Shown: positions 37,501-46,420, counted from the first letter of the stretch. The stretch is DNA of 64,000 bases from Algoriphagus chordae (GCF_003254055.1 NZ_QKZT01000024.1:1-64000), one strand, 5' to 3'. The notes: generated by a model from the sequence alone, not told the origin. Numbers and translations: made by a program.

Positions 37501-37825
37501 ACAGGCAGCTGTGATCAACAGAAATACGCAGATCCAGACTCGCTACCTACAAGATGCTAGCTATTTGAGATTGAAAAATCTAACCGTAGGCTACAATTTC
37601 CCAACAAGCCTAATGGACAAATGGAAAATGAGCAATGCGAGAGTATTTGTATCAGCTGAAAACTTGGTGACGTTCACGAAGTTGAACAAGAACTTTGATC
37701 CAGAAATCTTGGATCCAGGACAGGATAACTTAGGAGGAACCAACTTCTCGAATGGTGGTAGCCAATCAGGTAAAATCTATCCATTATCTAAGAGACTTTC
37801 ATTTGGCCTGACCATAGGATTTTAA
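34577..37825 (+). CDS. SusC/RagA-family TonB-dependent outer-membrane transporter
   Basis: A 1082-residue SusC-type barrel. The signal peptide ends near LAQ (about residue 44), then a carboxypeptidase-regulatory-like domain (TVTGVVTDANGG..., FSYIGYEPQ), the plug (VVVVGYGTQKRGNLTGAV, IRGATSINGGSPLVLVDG) and a beta barrel ending in the aromatic LSFGLTIGF. The ATG at 34577 was preferred over a GTG six bases earlier. It pulls oligosaccharide through the outer membrane with TonB energy, together with the SusD next to it (27-base gap). It is the import complex of the sulfatase/fucosidase locus. Confidence 0.96.
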   Translation: MKNSTTKILNRLSKWPDTKMKFGTLAHICLLFLFLGSSGMTLAQTTVTGVVTDANGGLPLPGLTILVKGTTTGTVSDIEGKYSIQVPNSDAVLVFSYIGYEPQEITIGNRTSLDVVMSEDVSSLNEVVVVGYGTQKRGNLTGAVGITDSKVLENRPITNLSQGLQGVVPGLNIASNSGTPGSGTSINIRGATSINGGSPLVLVDGAQMDINNINPQDIESVTVLKDAASAAIYGARAAFGVILVTTKKGNKNAKPKVTYSGNFYASSPTIIPNKTDSYRYALYVNSMRQNGGQSIIFDDTNLGLIQDRVEGRISTDYSLKPDGNAYYVHANNDWADQVFATAAPGQNHNLSVSGGTEKTAYRASFAYAKENGIVKLGDDFFERFNFNTNLSTQINSWLTTSFQVNFSKSEQDLHNLPGSGFGPSIFHVTWRARPTEVPYYDIDGVPVQLFSRLNPVATIENGGRDNTVNYNLNTKAGVEMKWGDFSVLSNFTYNPKFNTRQQNHKQMYSVSPASNFNVNKDAEASYIDKSNQVNTYYAFDMYGKWAKDWASGHSVQATLGYNQEMATFTNNYAYNTLLISDDILSISNTIGTPIVTDNYYDWALRSVFARVNYSFKDKYLLEVNGRYDGSSRFNKDDRYGFFPSVSAGWRISDEGFLQDATWLNLLKVRASYGELGNQNTSLYYPFVGYNTVTQTSWISDGTRPLGLSPQNPIGSTRTWETVATTNFGVDMIFLQGRLDVTFDVFQRNTSDMLVAGAALPGVFGAAAPQKNAADLRVNGWESAIGWKDQINKDLTYNINFVISDSKAEITKYDNPSKTLSSAYYEGKMIGEIWGYETVGLFQSEEEITNAPDHSSLGGANLLAPGDVRYADLNGDGEINNGANTVDDSGDRKIIGNASPRYNYGIRAGLQYKGFDLSVFFQGVAKRDFWLDGPIMFGGEGGYGNVIVTDDLYNNTWSDGTDGLPVNTDAYYFRPSQAAVINRNTQIQTRYLQDASYLRLKNLTVGYNFPTSLMDKWKMSNARVFVSAENLVTFTKLNKNFDPEILDPGQDNLGGTNFSNGGSQSGKIYPLSKRLSFGLTIGF

Positions 37826-37852
37826 TCTGCTCCAACTCTAAAATTAAAGAAA

Positions 37853-39484
37853 ATGAAAAATATAAAATTATATCTAGTTGCTCTAGTCTGCTTAGGTCTA
37901 GCCTCCTGCAACGATGAGTTTCTGGACACAGTGCCAAAAACTCAGATCAACGATGCTAATTTCTGGAACAACACTGCTGATCTAGAGATTTACAACAACC
38001 AACTTTACGCCACTTATTTCGCTAATAAAGGCTTTACAGGTGGTGGTATGATGACAGAAGATGTCAATAGTGACAATGCTTATGCTGAAGCTCCTACCAA
38101 TGTAAGGCTCGGCATCAATACCGCAAACAATCCTGGTATTAGTAACTGGAGCTGGTCTCTCGTAAGAGATATCAACCAAATGTTAGAAAACACTGAATCT
38201 TCTGACATAGAAGCTGCCGCTAGAAATCCATATATCGCAGAGGCAAGATTGATAAGAGCTTTAGATTATTACGATAAATTAAAGCTTTATGGCCAGCTAC
38301 CAATCATTGATCGTGTACTTACAGAAGATGATGAATTACTCTATGCAACTCAATCGTCAAGAGATGAGGTAATGGCTTTCATCAAGTCTGACTTGGATTT
38401 TGCTACCGAGCACATGGCTAGCACTGCAGTTGAAAATAGATTCACAAAGGCTATTGCGCAATCTTACAAAGCTAGAATCATGCTTCACGAAGGCACTTTT
38501 CGTAAATACCACGGACTAGGTGGCGAGCAAGAATATTTGCAAGAAGCAGTGAGTTCTGCAGAGGCTGTGATCAATACAGGTCAGTACATGATTGATCCTA
38601 ACGTCAGTTATAATGAGCTTTTCGCTCAAACTACCCTTTCTGGAAACAAAGAAGTCATCTTCTTCAAAAATTACGATGATGCACTTCAATTGTATCACAA
38701 TAATGCAGCTTTGATCAAAAATGCGAATGGCGTAGAGCTTGGTGGCACAAAAAGTCTGGTTAATGATTACCTTCTATCAGATGGACTGACTATCTCTGAA
38801 AGTCAGCTATACCAAGGAGATGCAACGTTGGAAATGGAATTTGCAAATCGTGACCTTAGACTTTCTCAAACATTTTCATTACCAAACACATACTTCGCAG
38901 GTGACCAATTATACCTGAACTCCACTCCTGCTGGAATCAATGTCTCTGCTAGTCCATCTGGATATCAATTAGTAAAATTCTTCAATCCTGATCAAGAGTT
39001 CGCTAACTGGTCTCGGTCCTTCTCCGATGCTCCGCTTATTAGATATGCTGAGATACTATTAATCATGGTAGAAGCTAAAGCAGAACTTGGTACAGTCTCG
39101 CAAGCAGACATTGACCTTTCTGTCAATACGCTTAGACTAAAAGCAGGCGTAGCAGATCTTGTGTTAAGCGAAAGCATCATCGAAGATATTCGCAGAGAAC
39201 GTAGAGTGGAATTGGCCTTTGAAGGCTTCAGATTTGACGATTTGATGCGTTGGAAAAAAGGTGCTGAATTAGCTAACCCAGTTCTTGGAGTAAAATTCAA
39301 TGAAGTGGATATAGCTGATGCTTCTGAATTTGAAATAGGAACGGACATTTTCTTAAACGAAGATGGCGACGTGATGTCAAACAACAGCTATGCATTTGAC
39401 GAAAGCAAGAATTATTACTTCCCAGTCCCGGTAAATGAACTTTCATTGAATCCAAATCTGAAACAAACACCAGGCTGGGAATGA
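37853..39484 (+). CDS. SusD/RagB-family glycan-binding lipoprotein
   Basis: A 543-residue SusD-like lipoprotein, lipobox LASC (Cys19), followed by NDEFLDTVPKTQINDANFWNN, a usual SusD opening. TPR-like helices (YIAEARLIRALDYYDKLKLYG) and the C-terminal ERRVELAFEGFRFDDLMRWKKG block are family hallmarks. It binds glycan on the cell surface and caps the SusC barrel. It is the second gene of the susCD pair and is followed by a clear terminator. Confidence 0.96.
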   Translation: MKNIKLYLVALVCLGLASCNDEFLDTVPKTQINDANFWNNTADLEIYNNQLYATYFANKGFTGGGMMTEDVNSDNAYAEAPTNVRLGINTANNPGISNWSWSLVRDINQMLENTESSDIEAAARNPYIAEARLIRALDYYDKLKLYGQLPIIDRVLTEDDELLYATQSSRDEVMAFIKSDLDFATEHMASTAVENRFTKAIAQSYKARIMLHEGTFRKYHGLGGEQEYLQEAVSSAEAVINTGQYMIDPNVSYNELFAQTTLSGNKEVIFFKNYDDALQLYHNNAALIKNANGVELGGTKSLVNDYLLSDGLTISESQLYQGDATLEMEFANRDLRLSQTFSLPNTYFAGDQLYLNSTPAGINVSASPSGYQLVKFFNPDQEFANWSRSFSDAPLIRYAEILLIMVEAKAELGTVSQADIDLSVNTLRLKAGVADLVLSESIIEDIRRERRVELAFEGFRFDDLMRWKKGAELANPVLGVKFNEVDIADASEFEIGTDIFLNEDGDVMSNNSYAFDESKNYYFPVPVNELSLNPNLKQTPGWE

Positions 39485-39526
39485 TTATAAAAAATTAGTT
39501 GGTAGAGTAATGGGTTTTTTATTTTA

Positions 39527-39555
39527 AAAAAAGGGGATTAATAATCCCCTTTTTT
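39527..39555. terminator. Bidirectional-looking intrinsic terminator after susCD
   Basis: AAAAAAGGGGATT (39527-39539) pairs with AATCCCCTTTTTT (39543-39555) around a 3-base loop, with T-rich sequence on the plus side. It separates the susCD unit from the TetR-sulfatase unit. Confidence 0.8.
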
Positions 39556-39613
39556 ATCGTTTGAGCTATATCTTAACGACAGATTCTTTTTTTTAACTTT
39601 ATAAAGATTAAAA

Positions 39614-40279
39614 ATGAACAAACCTCCGAAAATCAAAACAAAGGACAAGATCTTATTAACCGCCATCAAGCAATACAATAAAGTTGGCGTACAAGGGGTT
39701 ACGAGTAGACACATAGCAGGTGAGATGGGAATTAGCCATGGCAATCTCGACTATCATTACAAAACCAAAGAGGATATCATTTTGGCAATTTATGATAAAA
39801 TGAGAGATGAAATGTCTGAGTATTTTGTCGCTAAAAAAGAGGAAACATCGCCTATTGAACGTGTTCACCTTCTGCTGATCCAATTGGAAGAATTTCAATA
39901 CCGCTATCGTTTTATGAATCTGGACGTATTGGAAATCACCAGAGCCTACCCAAAAATCTCAGCACTATTACAGAAAACATCCGAGTACAGAAAATTACAG
40001 ATGGACTCTATATTTCAAGAGTTTAGTAATGAAGATTACATGATGAAGATTGAACCTGAGATCTTTGACCAGGTTCAGCATATCATTCGAATCATCATCA
40101 CTTTTTGGCTGTCCCAAAGGGAAGTCTTAGCTAATGAAAAATTCACGGAGAAGGGTTCGATGGTCAAAAGTATTTGGGCGGTAATCAGTCCATACTTAAC
40201 CGAAAAGGGGAAAAAAGAACAAGCGGAAACTATTGCTAAATATGGATACACACAATTAAACCTAAATGATGAAGAATAG
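39614..40279 (+). CDS. TetR/AcrR-family transcriptional regulator
   Basis: A 221-residue regulator. Residues 8-65 form the TetR helix-turn-helix (KDKILLTAIKQYNKVGVQGV, TSRHIAGEMGISHGNLDYHYKTKEDI). The C-terminal ligand domain is not specific. The last 14 bases overlap the start of the next gene, a sulfatase, so the two are coupled; a TetR regulator in a sulfatase operon suggests local control. Bacteroidota glycan loci more often use hybrid two-component systems, SusR or ECF sigma factors, so a TetR here is less usual. Target sites are unknown; the 16-mers at 24418 and 34457 are candidates. Confidence 0.9.
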   Translation: MNKPPKIKTKDKILLTAIKQYNKVGVQGVTSRHIAGEMGISHGNLDYHYKTKEDIILAIYDKMRDEMSEYFVAKKEETSPIERVHLLLIQLEEFQYRYRFMNLDVLEITRAYPKISALLQKTSEYRKLQMDSIFQEFSNEDYMMKIEPEIFDQVQHIIRIIITFWLSQREVLANEKFTEKGSMVKSIWAVISPYLTEKGKKEQAETIAKYGYTQLNLNDEE

Positions 40280-41753
40280 ATTTGCAGTTTTCGGATTAGG
40301 AATCGCGCTTTTTTCTACGCTTACAATACAAGAAAATATTGCTCAGTCGCAACAAGCTAAACCAAATATCCTATTCCTTTTCGCAGATGATCAGCGGGCG
40401 GATGCTTTGGGAGCTGCTGGCAATCCCTACATACAAACACCGAATATAGACCAGCTCGCAAGCGAAGGATCTCGCTTCGAAAATGCCTATGTCATGGGCG
40501 GAAACCACGGCGCTGTTTGTGCAGCAAGTCGGGCGATGCTACTAAGTGGAAGAAGCTTATTTCATGTATATGATAAGCTAAAAGACGAACGTACATTCCC
40601 AATGGACTTTGCAGAGGCAGGTTATTCTACTTTCGGTACTGGGAAGTGGCACAATGAAAAAGAAGTTTTCGAAGCAAGTTTTCAGCATGGAAACAATGTC
40701 TTCTTGGGCGGAATGGCTGATCACTACGGGGTGGCTATGCGAGACTATGATGAAAACGGAAAACTAGGCGAGCCAACGATGAGAGGTTATTCCACAAACG
40801 TTTTTACTGATGGCACTATTGACTTTTTAAATTCCCATGCTAAATCCGGAACTGATAAACCTTTCTTAGCTTATGTGGCCTTTACTGCCCCACATGACCC
40901 TGATTCCCCTATTGCCAAATACATAGGCTATTACCCTGACGGCACCTTGCCTTTACCTGGTAATTATATGCCCTATCATCCATTTCAGTTTGATAACTTA
41001 ATGGTTCGGGATGAGTTGTTGACCGGTTGGCCAAGGAAACCAGAGGTAATCCAAATGGTTCTATCAGATTACTATGCATTGATCACTCATCTAGATAACC
41101 AAATTGGCAAGATTATACAGACCTTGAAAGACAATGGTCAATATGACAATACGATTATCGTATATGCTGCTGATAATGGCTTGGGTGTCGGAAGTCACGG
41201 TTTGCTAGGCAAACAAAGTCTCTATGAGCATAGTACCAAAGTACCTATGATCATCAAAGGCCCAGGAGTACCTCAAAATGAAACCTTCGATGCCATGGTC
41301 TATCTCTACGACCTTTACCCTACACTATCCGAATTGGCAGGCCTGCCAAAACCTAATCAAGTGGATGGAAAGAGTCTAGCTCCTATATTAGCCGGAAAAG
41401 AGTCTAGCGTCAGAAATAGCCTATTCACAGCCTACAGATATACCGTTCGCGCTGTTAGAACTCCAGAGTGGAAACTCATTCGATATCCTGAGCGTGACTA
41501 CACGCAGCTTTTCAACTTGACAAATGACCCCTTGGAACTGAATAATTTGGCTGATAACAAGGAGTATTCCTCCACTAAGGAAGAATTAATGAACTCCCTA
41601 AAGGAATGGCAAAAAGCCTCTGGAGATACAGCAGCTTTGACCACCAAAGTAATCAAACCACTGGAATACGATCCAGCCAAACTTACTAGAAAACCAGATC
41701 GCTGGCAGCCAGAATATACGCTGAAGCGGTATTTTGAGGGTATTGAAAATTAA
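40266..41753 (+). CDS. S1 family sulfatase with CAASR active site
   Basis: A 495-residue secreted sulfatase (signal peptide to about IAQ, residue 27). The formylglycine site is CAASR (Cys85) instead of the commoner CxPxR; CxAxR variants are known to be converted in some sulfatases, so activity is plausible. Supporting blocks: ADDQRADALGAAGNP (40-54), GTGKWHNE, TAPHDPDSP, AADNGLGVGSHGLLGKQSLYEHS. It begins inside the TetR gene by 14 bases (a second ATG is at 40269) and is followed by a terminator. The DDQRADALG form is common in marine polysaccharide sulfatases. Confidence 0.93.
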   Translation: MMKNRFAVFGLGIALFSTLTIQENIAQSQQAKPNILFLFADDQRADALGAAGNPYIQTPNIDQLASEGSRFENAYVMGGNHGAVCAASRAMLLSGRSLFHVYDKLKDERTFPMDFAEAGYSTFGTGKWHNEKEVFEASFQHGNNVFLGGMADHYGVAMRDYDENGKLGEPTMRGYSTNVFTDGTIDFLNSHAKSGTDKPFLAYVAFTAPHDPDSPIAKYIGYYPDGTLPLPGNYMPYHPFQFDNLMVRDELLTGWPRKPEVIQMVLSDYYALITHLDNQIGKIIQTLKDNGQYDNTIIVYAADNGLGVGSHGLLGKQSLYEHSTKVPMIIKGPGVPQNETFDAMVYLYDLYPTLSELAGLPKPNQVDGKSLAPILAGKESSVRNSLFTAYRYTVRAVRTPEWKLIRYPERDYTQLFNLTNDPLELNNLADNKEYSSTKEELMNSLKEWQKASGDTAALTTKVIKPLEYDPAKLTRKPDRWQPEYTLKRYFEGIEN

Positions 41754-41782
41754 AAGCCTCATACAGAAAAGCATAAAAAAGG

Positions 41783-41807
41783 TCCTCTGATATCAGGGGA
41801 TTTTTTT
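41783..41807 (+). terminator. Intrinsic terminator after the TetR-sulfatase unit
   Basis: TCCTCTGA (41783-41790) pairs with TCAGGGGA (41793-41800), one G-T pair, followed by seven T (41801-41807). It ends the rightward transcript 30 bases after the sulfatase stop. Confidence 0.8.
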
Positions 41808-41876
41808 GTGCTTTATTCTGTTAATCACTTCTTAGAAATCAGCGCTTGAACAGCTTACATTTCACTGTCAATGAAG

Positions 41877-41912
41877 CAAAAAAAAACCTGCAAAATCTAG
41901 TGTTTGCAGGTT
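41877..41912 (-). terminator. Intrinsic terminator of the GH95 gene
   Basis: AACCTGCAAA (41885-41894) and TTTGCAGGTT (41903-41912) form a perfect 10-bp stem with an 8-base loop. On the minus strand it is followed by a T run, ending the leftward fucosidase transcript 32 bases after its stop. Confidence 0.82.
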
Positions 41913-41943
41913 CTTTAATTCATTTTATAAAGATGATTTCGGA

Positions 41944-44586
41944 CTACTTCTTAGTAAACTCTACGATCTGACCTGCTTCAGTTTGAATATAATATTCATA
42001 ATAAGTAAGATTCTTCAGCATTGCAGATTCTTCCTTTGAGTGATCCAAAAAGTCACCTGGATTGATAGGACTAAGCAACTTATTCACTCCTTCGTCAAGC
42101 AATACCACATCACCAGCAAACTTCAAAGCTGTGGCTGACTGAATTGGAAGAATGCCTCCTTTGTGAGAAACGATAGTTCCTTTTTTCAATATATTTTTCT
42201 CCCATTCCATAGATACTTCAAATGCACCTCTCGCTTTCAAACCAGCAATTTTTCCTTGATCCCAAGCTTTTGGCAATGCTGGTAAAAGATGCAATTTCCC
42301 AGCATGACTTTGCATTAACATTTCTGCTACTCCTGCAGTTGCTCCAAAGTTTCCATCGATTTGAAATGGAGGGTGAGCATCAAACAAGTTGGTATATGTC
42401 CCACTCCTACTAGTACCTTCTTCACCATCTTTTACTAAATGGAGCAAGTTGGTAAGCAACTGAAGCGATTTGTCACCATCATGAAGTCTTGCCCATACAT
42501 TTACTTTCCAGCCCATAGACCAGCCAGTTGCCTGATCGCCACGTCGCTCCATACTTCTCTTTACCGCTGCAGTTAATTCTGGATTATTCTCAGAGTTTAT
42601 CTGATTGCCTGGGTGAAAAGGGTAGAGATGAGATATATGTCTGTGTAATGGTTCCTGCTCTTCAAAATCAAACTGCCATTCTTGCAGCTGAGCGTACTTG
42701 CCTATCTGATAAGGCAAAAGCCCAGCAAGTTTCTCAGAAATCTCTGATTCGATATCAGTATCGTAACCTAAAATTTCAGTTGCTTCTAGATATCTGGAAA
42801 ATGATTCACGAATGATCGCCATATCCATCGTAGGCCCCGGACTTTGTGTAGAGAATTCTTTTTTATCCTCAGCAAAATAAAATTTATTCTCAGGGCTATG
42901 ACCTACCGGAGTGACGAGATACCCATCTTTATTAGGCACCAACCAATCCTTGTAAAACAATACGGCTCCTTCCAAAAGTGGGAAAATCTCTGTTCTCAAA
43001 AATTCCTCATCCCCTGTATAAAGGTATCTTTCCCACATGTGACTCATCAACCAGCCCGAAACCATAGGCCAAAAAGAACATGCACATAAATCCACTGGCT
43101 CAGATTGCCTCCATACACTCATATTGTGGTTACCTGTCCAGCCTTGGATACCAAACATATTTCTGGCTGTTTCGGTCCCATTAATCGCTAACTCCTTGAT
43201 CGCTGTAAAGAGTGGCTCATGGCTTTCGGATAGATTGGTTAATTCAGCTGGCCAGTAGTTCATCTCCAAATTGATATTCATAGTGTAAGCACTCGCCCAT
43301 GGTGGGATGATCTCCGCATTCCAGATTCCCTGAAGATTCAGTGGCTGGCCGCCAGGTCTAGAGCCTGAGATCATCAAGTAACGCCCAAATTGGAAATATA
43401 AGCCAACTAAGGATTGATCTCCGCCATTAGCAAACTGCTTCACCCGCTCATCGGTAGGTAATTTTGACTGCTTAGTTTTCTTAGTCAAACTGATCTCTAC
43501 TCTATTAAATAACTCCTGATAATCAGCCACATGAGTATCATAAAGTTCTTGATAGCTTTTAGTCTTCGCCGTAGCCATAAACTCCTTTACTTTAGCCTCT
43601 TCGTCTACACCATCGAATACCGGTGATTTATCAAAGCCATTGTAACTCGTGGCTGCAGAAATAATAAAAATCGCCTCATCAGCATTCTTCACTTCTACAA
43701 ATTGATCATTTTGAGTCACTGTCCCACCTTGATTCTTCGTGATCACTCGGGTATCAAAAGCCATCCCCAAACCGAATACATCTTCATCATACATCACCTG
43801 CGAAGCCCCAGGTTTCACCTCTCCATTCAGATCAAAAATCTCAGGATACTTGTATTGATCACCTGCATTAATCACCTGTTTGAATGTCCTTCTTAACGCA
43901 ATTCCTGGCGCTTTCCCTTGCAACACCAGCTCATCATTGTCCTGAAATAATTTCTCTGTCGGTTCATGAGGAGTAGAAAGACTAAGCTTGCCATTGACCA
44001 TCCCTGGCTTATCTGCGGATATTTTGACAACAATCACATGATCTGGGTAGCTGGCAAAATACTCTCGGGTGTAAGTCACCTCGCCTACTTTGTATTTAAC
44101 CCGAACGATAGATCGACCTATATCCAAGCTTCTTTCATAGGATTCTACCTCTCCTTCATGTGGAAAATCTATCCACACATCTCCCATCGGTTGAAAACAT
44201 TCCTGCGCTCTACCCAACCAATCTTTCTGAATGATATCTTGAGCATCTTTGAATTCACCCGCTTCCATCAGTGCCATTACTTCAGGATATTGCTTCCGAA
44301 CGTTAATGCTTTTAAATGTAAAATCCGGATCTCCAGAGTACAAGGTGCCCTCATTCATCTGAATACGTTCTCGTTCCACTCCACCAAACACCATCGCTCC
44401 CATGTAGCCGTTTCCAATTGGAATCGCTTCTGTCCATTCTACAGCAGGCTGATCATACCAAACTCTTAACTCTTGTTCCTCTTCTGAAATGCTAATTTGC
44501 TGCCTTGCTGAGGCTGGCAACCAGCTAATGGCTAGAAAAAATGTAAAAAGGACAATTATAGGCATCCTATTTTTAATGTTCATCAT
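41944..44586 (-). CDS. GH95 family alpha-L-fucosidase
   Basis: An 880-residue secreted GH95 enzyme (signal peptide to about ASA, residue 27). The catalytic pocket is recognisable: Asn437 and Asn439 in NINLEMNYWPAE, acid Glu566 in SPENKF and Asp744 in IDGNFGATAG, equivalent to the residues known from the Bifidobacterium 1,2-alpha-L-fucosidase AfcA. N-terminal WYDQPAVEWTEAIPIGNGYMGAMVFGG is the usual family opening. It releases terminal L-fucose (some GH95 take L-galactose). It faces the sulfatase unit tail to tail and is transcribed alone. With L-fuconate dehydratase it gives the locus its fucose signature. Confidence 0.95.
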   Translation of the reverse strand: MMNIKNRMPIIVLFTFFLAISWLPASARQQISISEEEQELRVWYDQPAVEWTEAIPIGNGYMGAMVFGGVERERIQMNEGTLYSGDPDFTFKSINVRKQYPEVMALMEAGEFKDAQDIIQKDWLGRAQECFQPMGDVWIDFPHEGEVESYERSLDIGRSIVRVKYKVGEVTYTREYFASYPDHVIVVKISADKPGMVNGKLSLSTPHEPTEKLFQDNDELVLQGKAPGIALRRTFKQVINAGDQYKYPEIFDLNGEVKPGASQVMYDEDVFGLGMAFDTRVITKNQGGTVTQNDQFVEVKNADEAIFIISAATSYNGFDKSPVFDGVDEEAKVKEFMATAKTKSYQELYDTHVADYQELFNRVEISLTKKTKQSKLPTDERVKQFANGGDQSLVGLYFQFGRYLMISGSRPGGQPLNLQGIWNAEIIPPWASAYTMNINLEMNYWPAELTNLSESHEPLFTAIKELAINGTETARNMFGIQGWTGNHNMSVWRQSEPVDLCACSFWPMVSGWLMSHMWERYLYTGDEEFLRTEIFPLLEGAVLFYKDWLVPNKDGYLVTPVGHSPENKFYFAEDKKEFSTQSPGPTMDMAIIRESFSRYLEATEILGYDTDIESEISEKLAGLLPYQIGKYAQLQEWQFDFEEQEPLHRHISHLYPFHPGNQINSENNPELTAAVKRSMERRGDQATGWSMGWKVNVWARLHDGDKSLQLLTNLLHLVKDGEEGTSRSGTYTNLFDAHPPFQIDGNFGATAGVAEMLMQSHAGKLHLLPALPKAWDQGKIAGLKARGAFEVSMEWEKNILKKGTIVSHKGGILPIQSATALKFAGDVVLLDEGVNKLLSPINPGDFLDHSKEESAMLKNLTYYEYYIQTEAGQIVEFTKK

Positions 44587-44895
44587 TTTGCGTTTTATAG
44601 TAATATCTAATTAACTAGGTTTTTAATTACAGACATTGACACATCAATTTAATCCATGGTAAATACAAGCTAGGTCAAATGCACCAATAAAAACAAGCCA
44701 GCTTAATATTTTTAGAAAAAAAACTATTTCAACCTATTAAAAAATATTTTGAAACCTCCTTTACATAGAGCCAGTTACATGAAGTCACAAATCCCCAAAA
44801 TTTAATATTTCGGAGCTTTGTGGTTTTCAGAGTTTAAAAAACGGGTCAGTTCTGAATTTTTCACTTAATTAGATACTCAATAAAACCCAGCATTT
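44587..44895. other. Divergent intergenic region
   Basis: 309 AT-rich bases between the fucosidase and the LytTR regulator, transcribed in opposite directions. I found no hairpin or clear promoter pair. Confidence 0.4.
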
Positions 44896-45630
44896 TTGAA
44901 TAGGCCAAGAATTCTAATAGTCGAAGACGAGTTAATTATTGCTGAAGACCTCAAGGACATCCTTGAAAGTCTGGACTATGAAGTTTGCGGTATTGCTACT
45001 AGTGCGCGAGAGGCCATGCAATTTCTGGAAGAACAGCCCATAGACTTGGCCCTACTCGACATTAAGATCAAAGGTGGAAAAGACGGGATAGCCCTTGCCG
45101 CGGACATTAGAGAACAGTACCGGATCCCCTTCGTTTTTCTTACCTCACATGTGGACACAGCCACGCTCGCTCGAGCGAAGGAAACACACCCCTATGGCTA
45201 TTTGGTCAAACCATTTCACGAAAAAGATATCCATGCCTGTCTGGAAGTTGCGCTTAGTAACTATGCCGCGGAAAATGAGAAAAAAGAGACACAAGAAGAA
45301 GCCACTGGAATGATGCTGAGCGATAGTCTCTTTGTGCGAAACAATGGCATGCTCGTCAAAGTAAAATTTAATGACATCATTTATTTCGAAGCTGATGGCA
45401 ATTATTCTCAGGTATATACCCGAGATAAAAAATATGTGATTAGAGCCATTTTGAAGGATTTGGAAGTAAAACTTAACCCAAATCAATTTGCCAGAATTCA
45501 CAAATCATTTTTGATTAACCTCGAGGCTATCGATGCGATTGACAATCAATCAGTGCATATTTCAGGTAAAGAAATCCCAATTTCCCGATCACAACACAGC
45601 TGGCTGGTCAATCAGATCAAGACACTTTAA
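44896..45630 (+). CDS. LytTR-family response regulator, TTG start
   Basis: A 244-residue response regulator. Receiver domain (1-118) with Asp55 as phosphate acceptor, the acidic pair Glu10-Asp11, Thr83 and Lys105; then a LytTR DNA-binding domain (about 140-243: DIIYFEADGNYSQVYT, RIHKSFLINLEAI). The frame has a stop at 44881 and no ATG before the receiver core, so the start must be TTG at 44896. It lies near a TPR histidine kinase (46499), separated by a TonB-type gene; kinase and regulator are likely partners. Confidence 0.92.
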   Translation: MNRPRILIVEDELIIAEDLKDILESLDYEVCGIATSAREAMQFLEEQPIDLALLDIKIKGGKDGIALAADIREQYRIPFVFLTSHVDTATLARAKETHPYGYLVKPFHEKDIHACLEVALSNYAAENEKKETQEEATGMMLSDSLFVRNNGMLVKVKFNDIIYFEADGNYSQVYTRDKKYVIRAILKDLEVKLNPNQFARIHKSFLINLEAIDAIDNQSVHISGKEIPISRSQHSWLVNQIKTL

Positions 45631-45779
45631 GACTCAAATCTGAGTAGTTCAATTTTCCTTGATTTACATTTTTCTACAGTTCATTTACTAATGTCTGCTG
45701 TTCTTACCTAGACCAGACTGGCCAATTGACTAACTGAGTACATTCTATCAGAAATTGTTTCACTTTAAACTTAATTCTG

Positions 45780-46205
45780 ATGAAAACTCTCAGCGCCATT
45801 TTAGTCATGATCATTGTTTGTAGCACAGTAGCTCCTAGTATTGCACAGAATCAAATTGCCTACCTACATTCCGCAAGTCCTAGAAATGAACGTATTATCA
45901 AACCCGTATCAGCCGCTCCTTCCTACGCTGGCGGCTATGACGCACTCTGCGAATACCTCAATAAAAACCTTCACTACCCTTACCTCGCGAAGGTCAGAGG
46001 AATTGAAGGAAGAGTAGTCGTGGAATTCGTTATCAATGAGTCTGGTAATATCGAAGATATCAAGCTGGTAGAATCTCTCTCGGGATCACTTGATGAAGAA
46101 GCCTTGAGATTGGTTAGAAAAATGCCTAGATGGATCCCAGCTTCACACAATGGCATAGCTAAATCTGTGCGCTATCAGCTCCCAATTCAATTTAGCATAG
46201 ATTAA
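45780..46205 (+). CDS. Secreted TonB C-terminal domain protein
   Basis: A 141-residue protein with a signal peptide (cleavage near SIAQ, residue 23) and a TonB_C domain (about 55-140) with YPYLAKVRGIEGRVVVEFVI and the closing RYQLPIQFSI. Such small proteins lack the transmembrane anchor of real TonB, so they do not power transport by themselves and may bind TonB boxes or the cell wall. It sits between the regulator and kinase genes but is not coupled to either (149- and 293-base gaps). Confidence 0.85.
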   Translation: MKTLSAILVMIIVCSTVAPSIAQNQIAYLHSASPRNERIIKPVSAAPSYAGGYDALCEYLNKNLHYPYLAKVRGIEGRVVVEFVINESGNIEDIKLVESLSGSLDEEALRLVRKMPRWIPASHNGIAKSVRYQLPIQFSID

Positions 46206-46250
46206 TCCTACAGCTAATCAAGAAGGAAGGTGTCAGCTATATACTTTTCA

Positions 46251-46420
46251 ATATGATTATCCGCAATGATGCCAGTCACCTTAAATTCTTTGTTTATCAG
46301 GCTGGAAGACCTCCCGATAGCTATCGGGAGACCGAAGACCGAAGCGGCCTCAATTTTTAAGTTTAACATATCTTACATTGCTTTTTCCACCTTACTGGTA
46401 GAAAAGCGGATATACATACT
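46251..46420 (+). repeat. Dispersed palindrome-bearing repeat, copy C
   Basis: This begins 45 bases after the TonB-like gene: GATTATCCGCAATGAT, GCCAGTCACCTTAAATTC, GGCTGGAAGACCTCCCGATA, GAAGCGGCC, TTAAGTTTAACATATC, GAAAAGCGGATATACA. It contains the intact 20-bp palindrome CTCCCGATAGCTATCGGGAG and aligns with copies A and B. It fills most of the gap before the kinase gene. Confidence 0.82.

Noticed and set aside
45632..45645. ACTCA/TGAGT hairpin after the LytTR gene as a terminator
   Set aside because: Only a 5-bp stem and no proper T tract.
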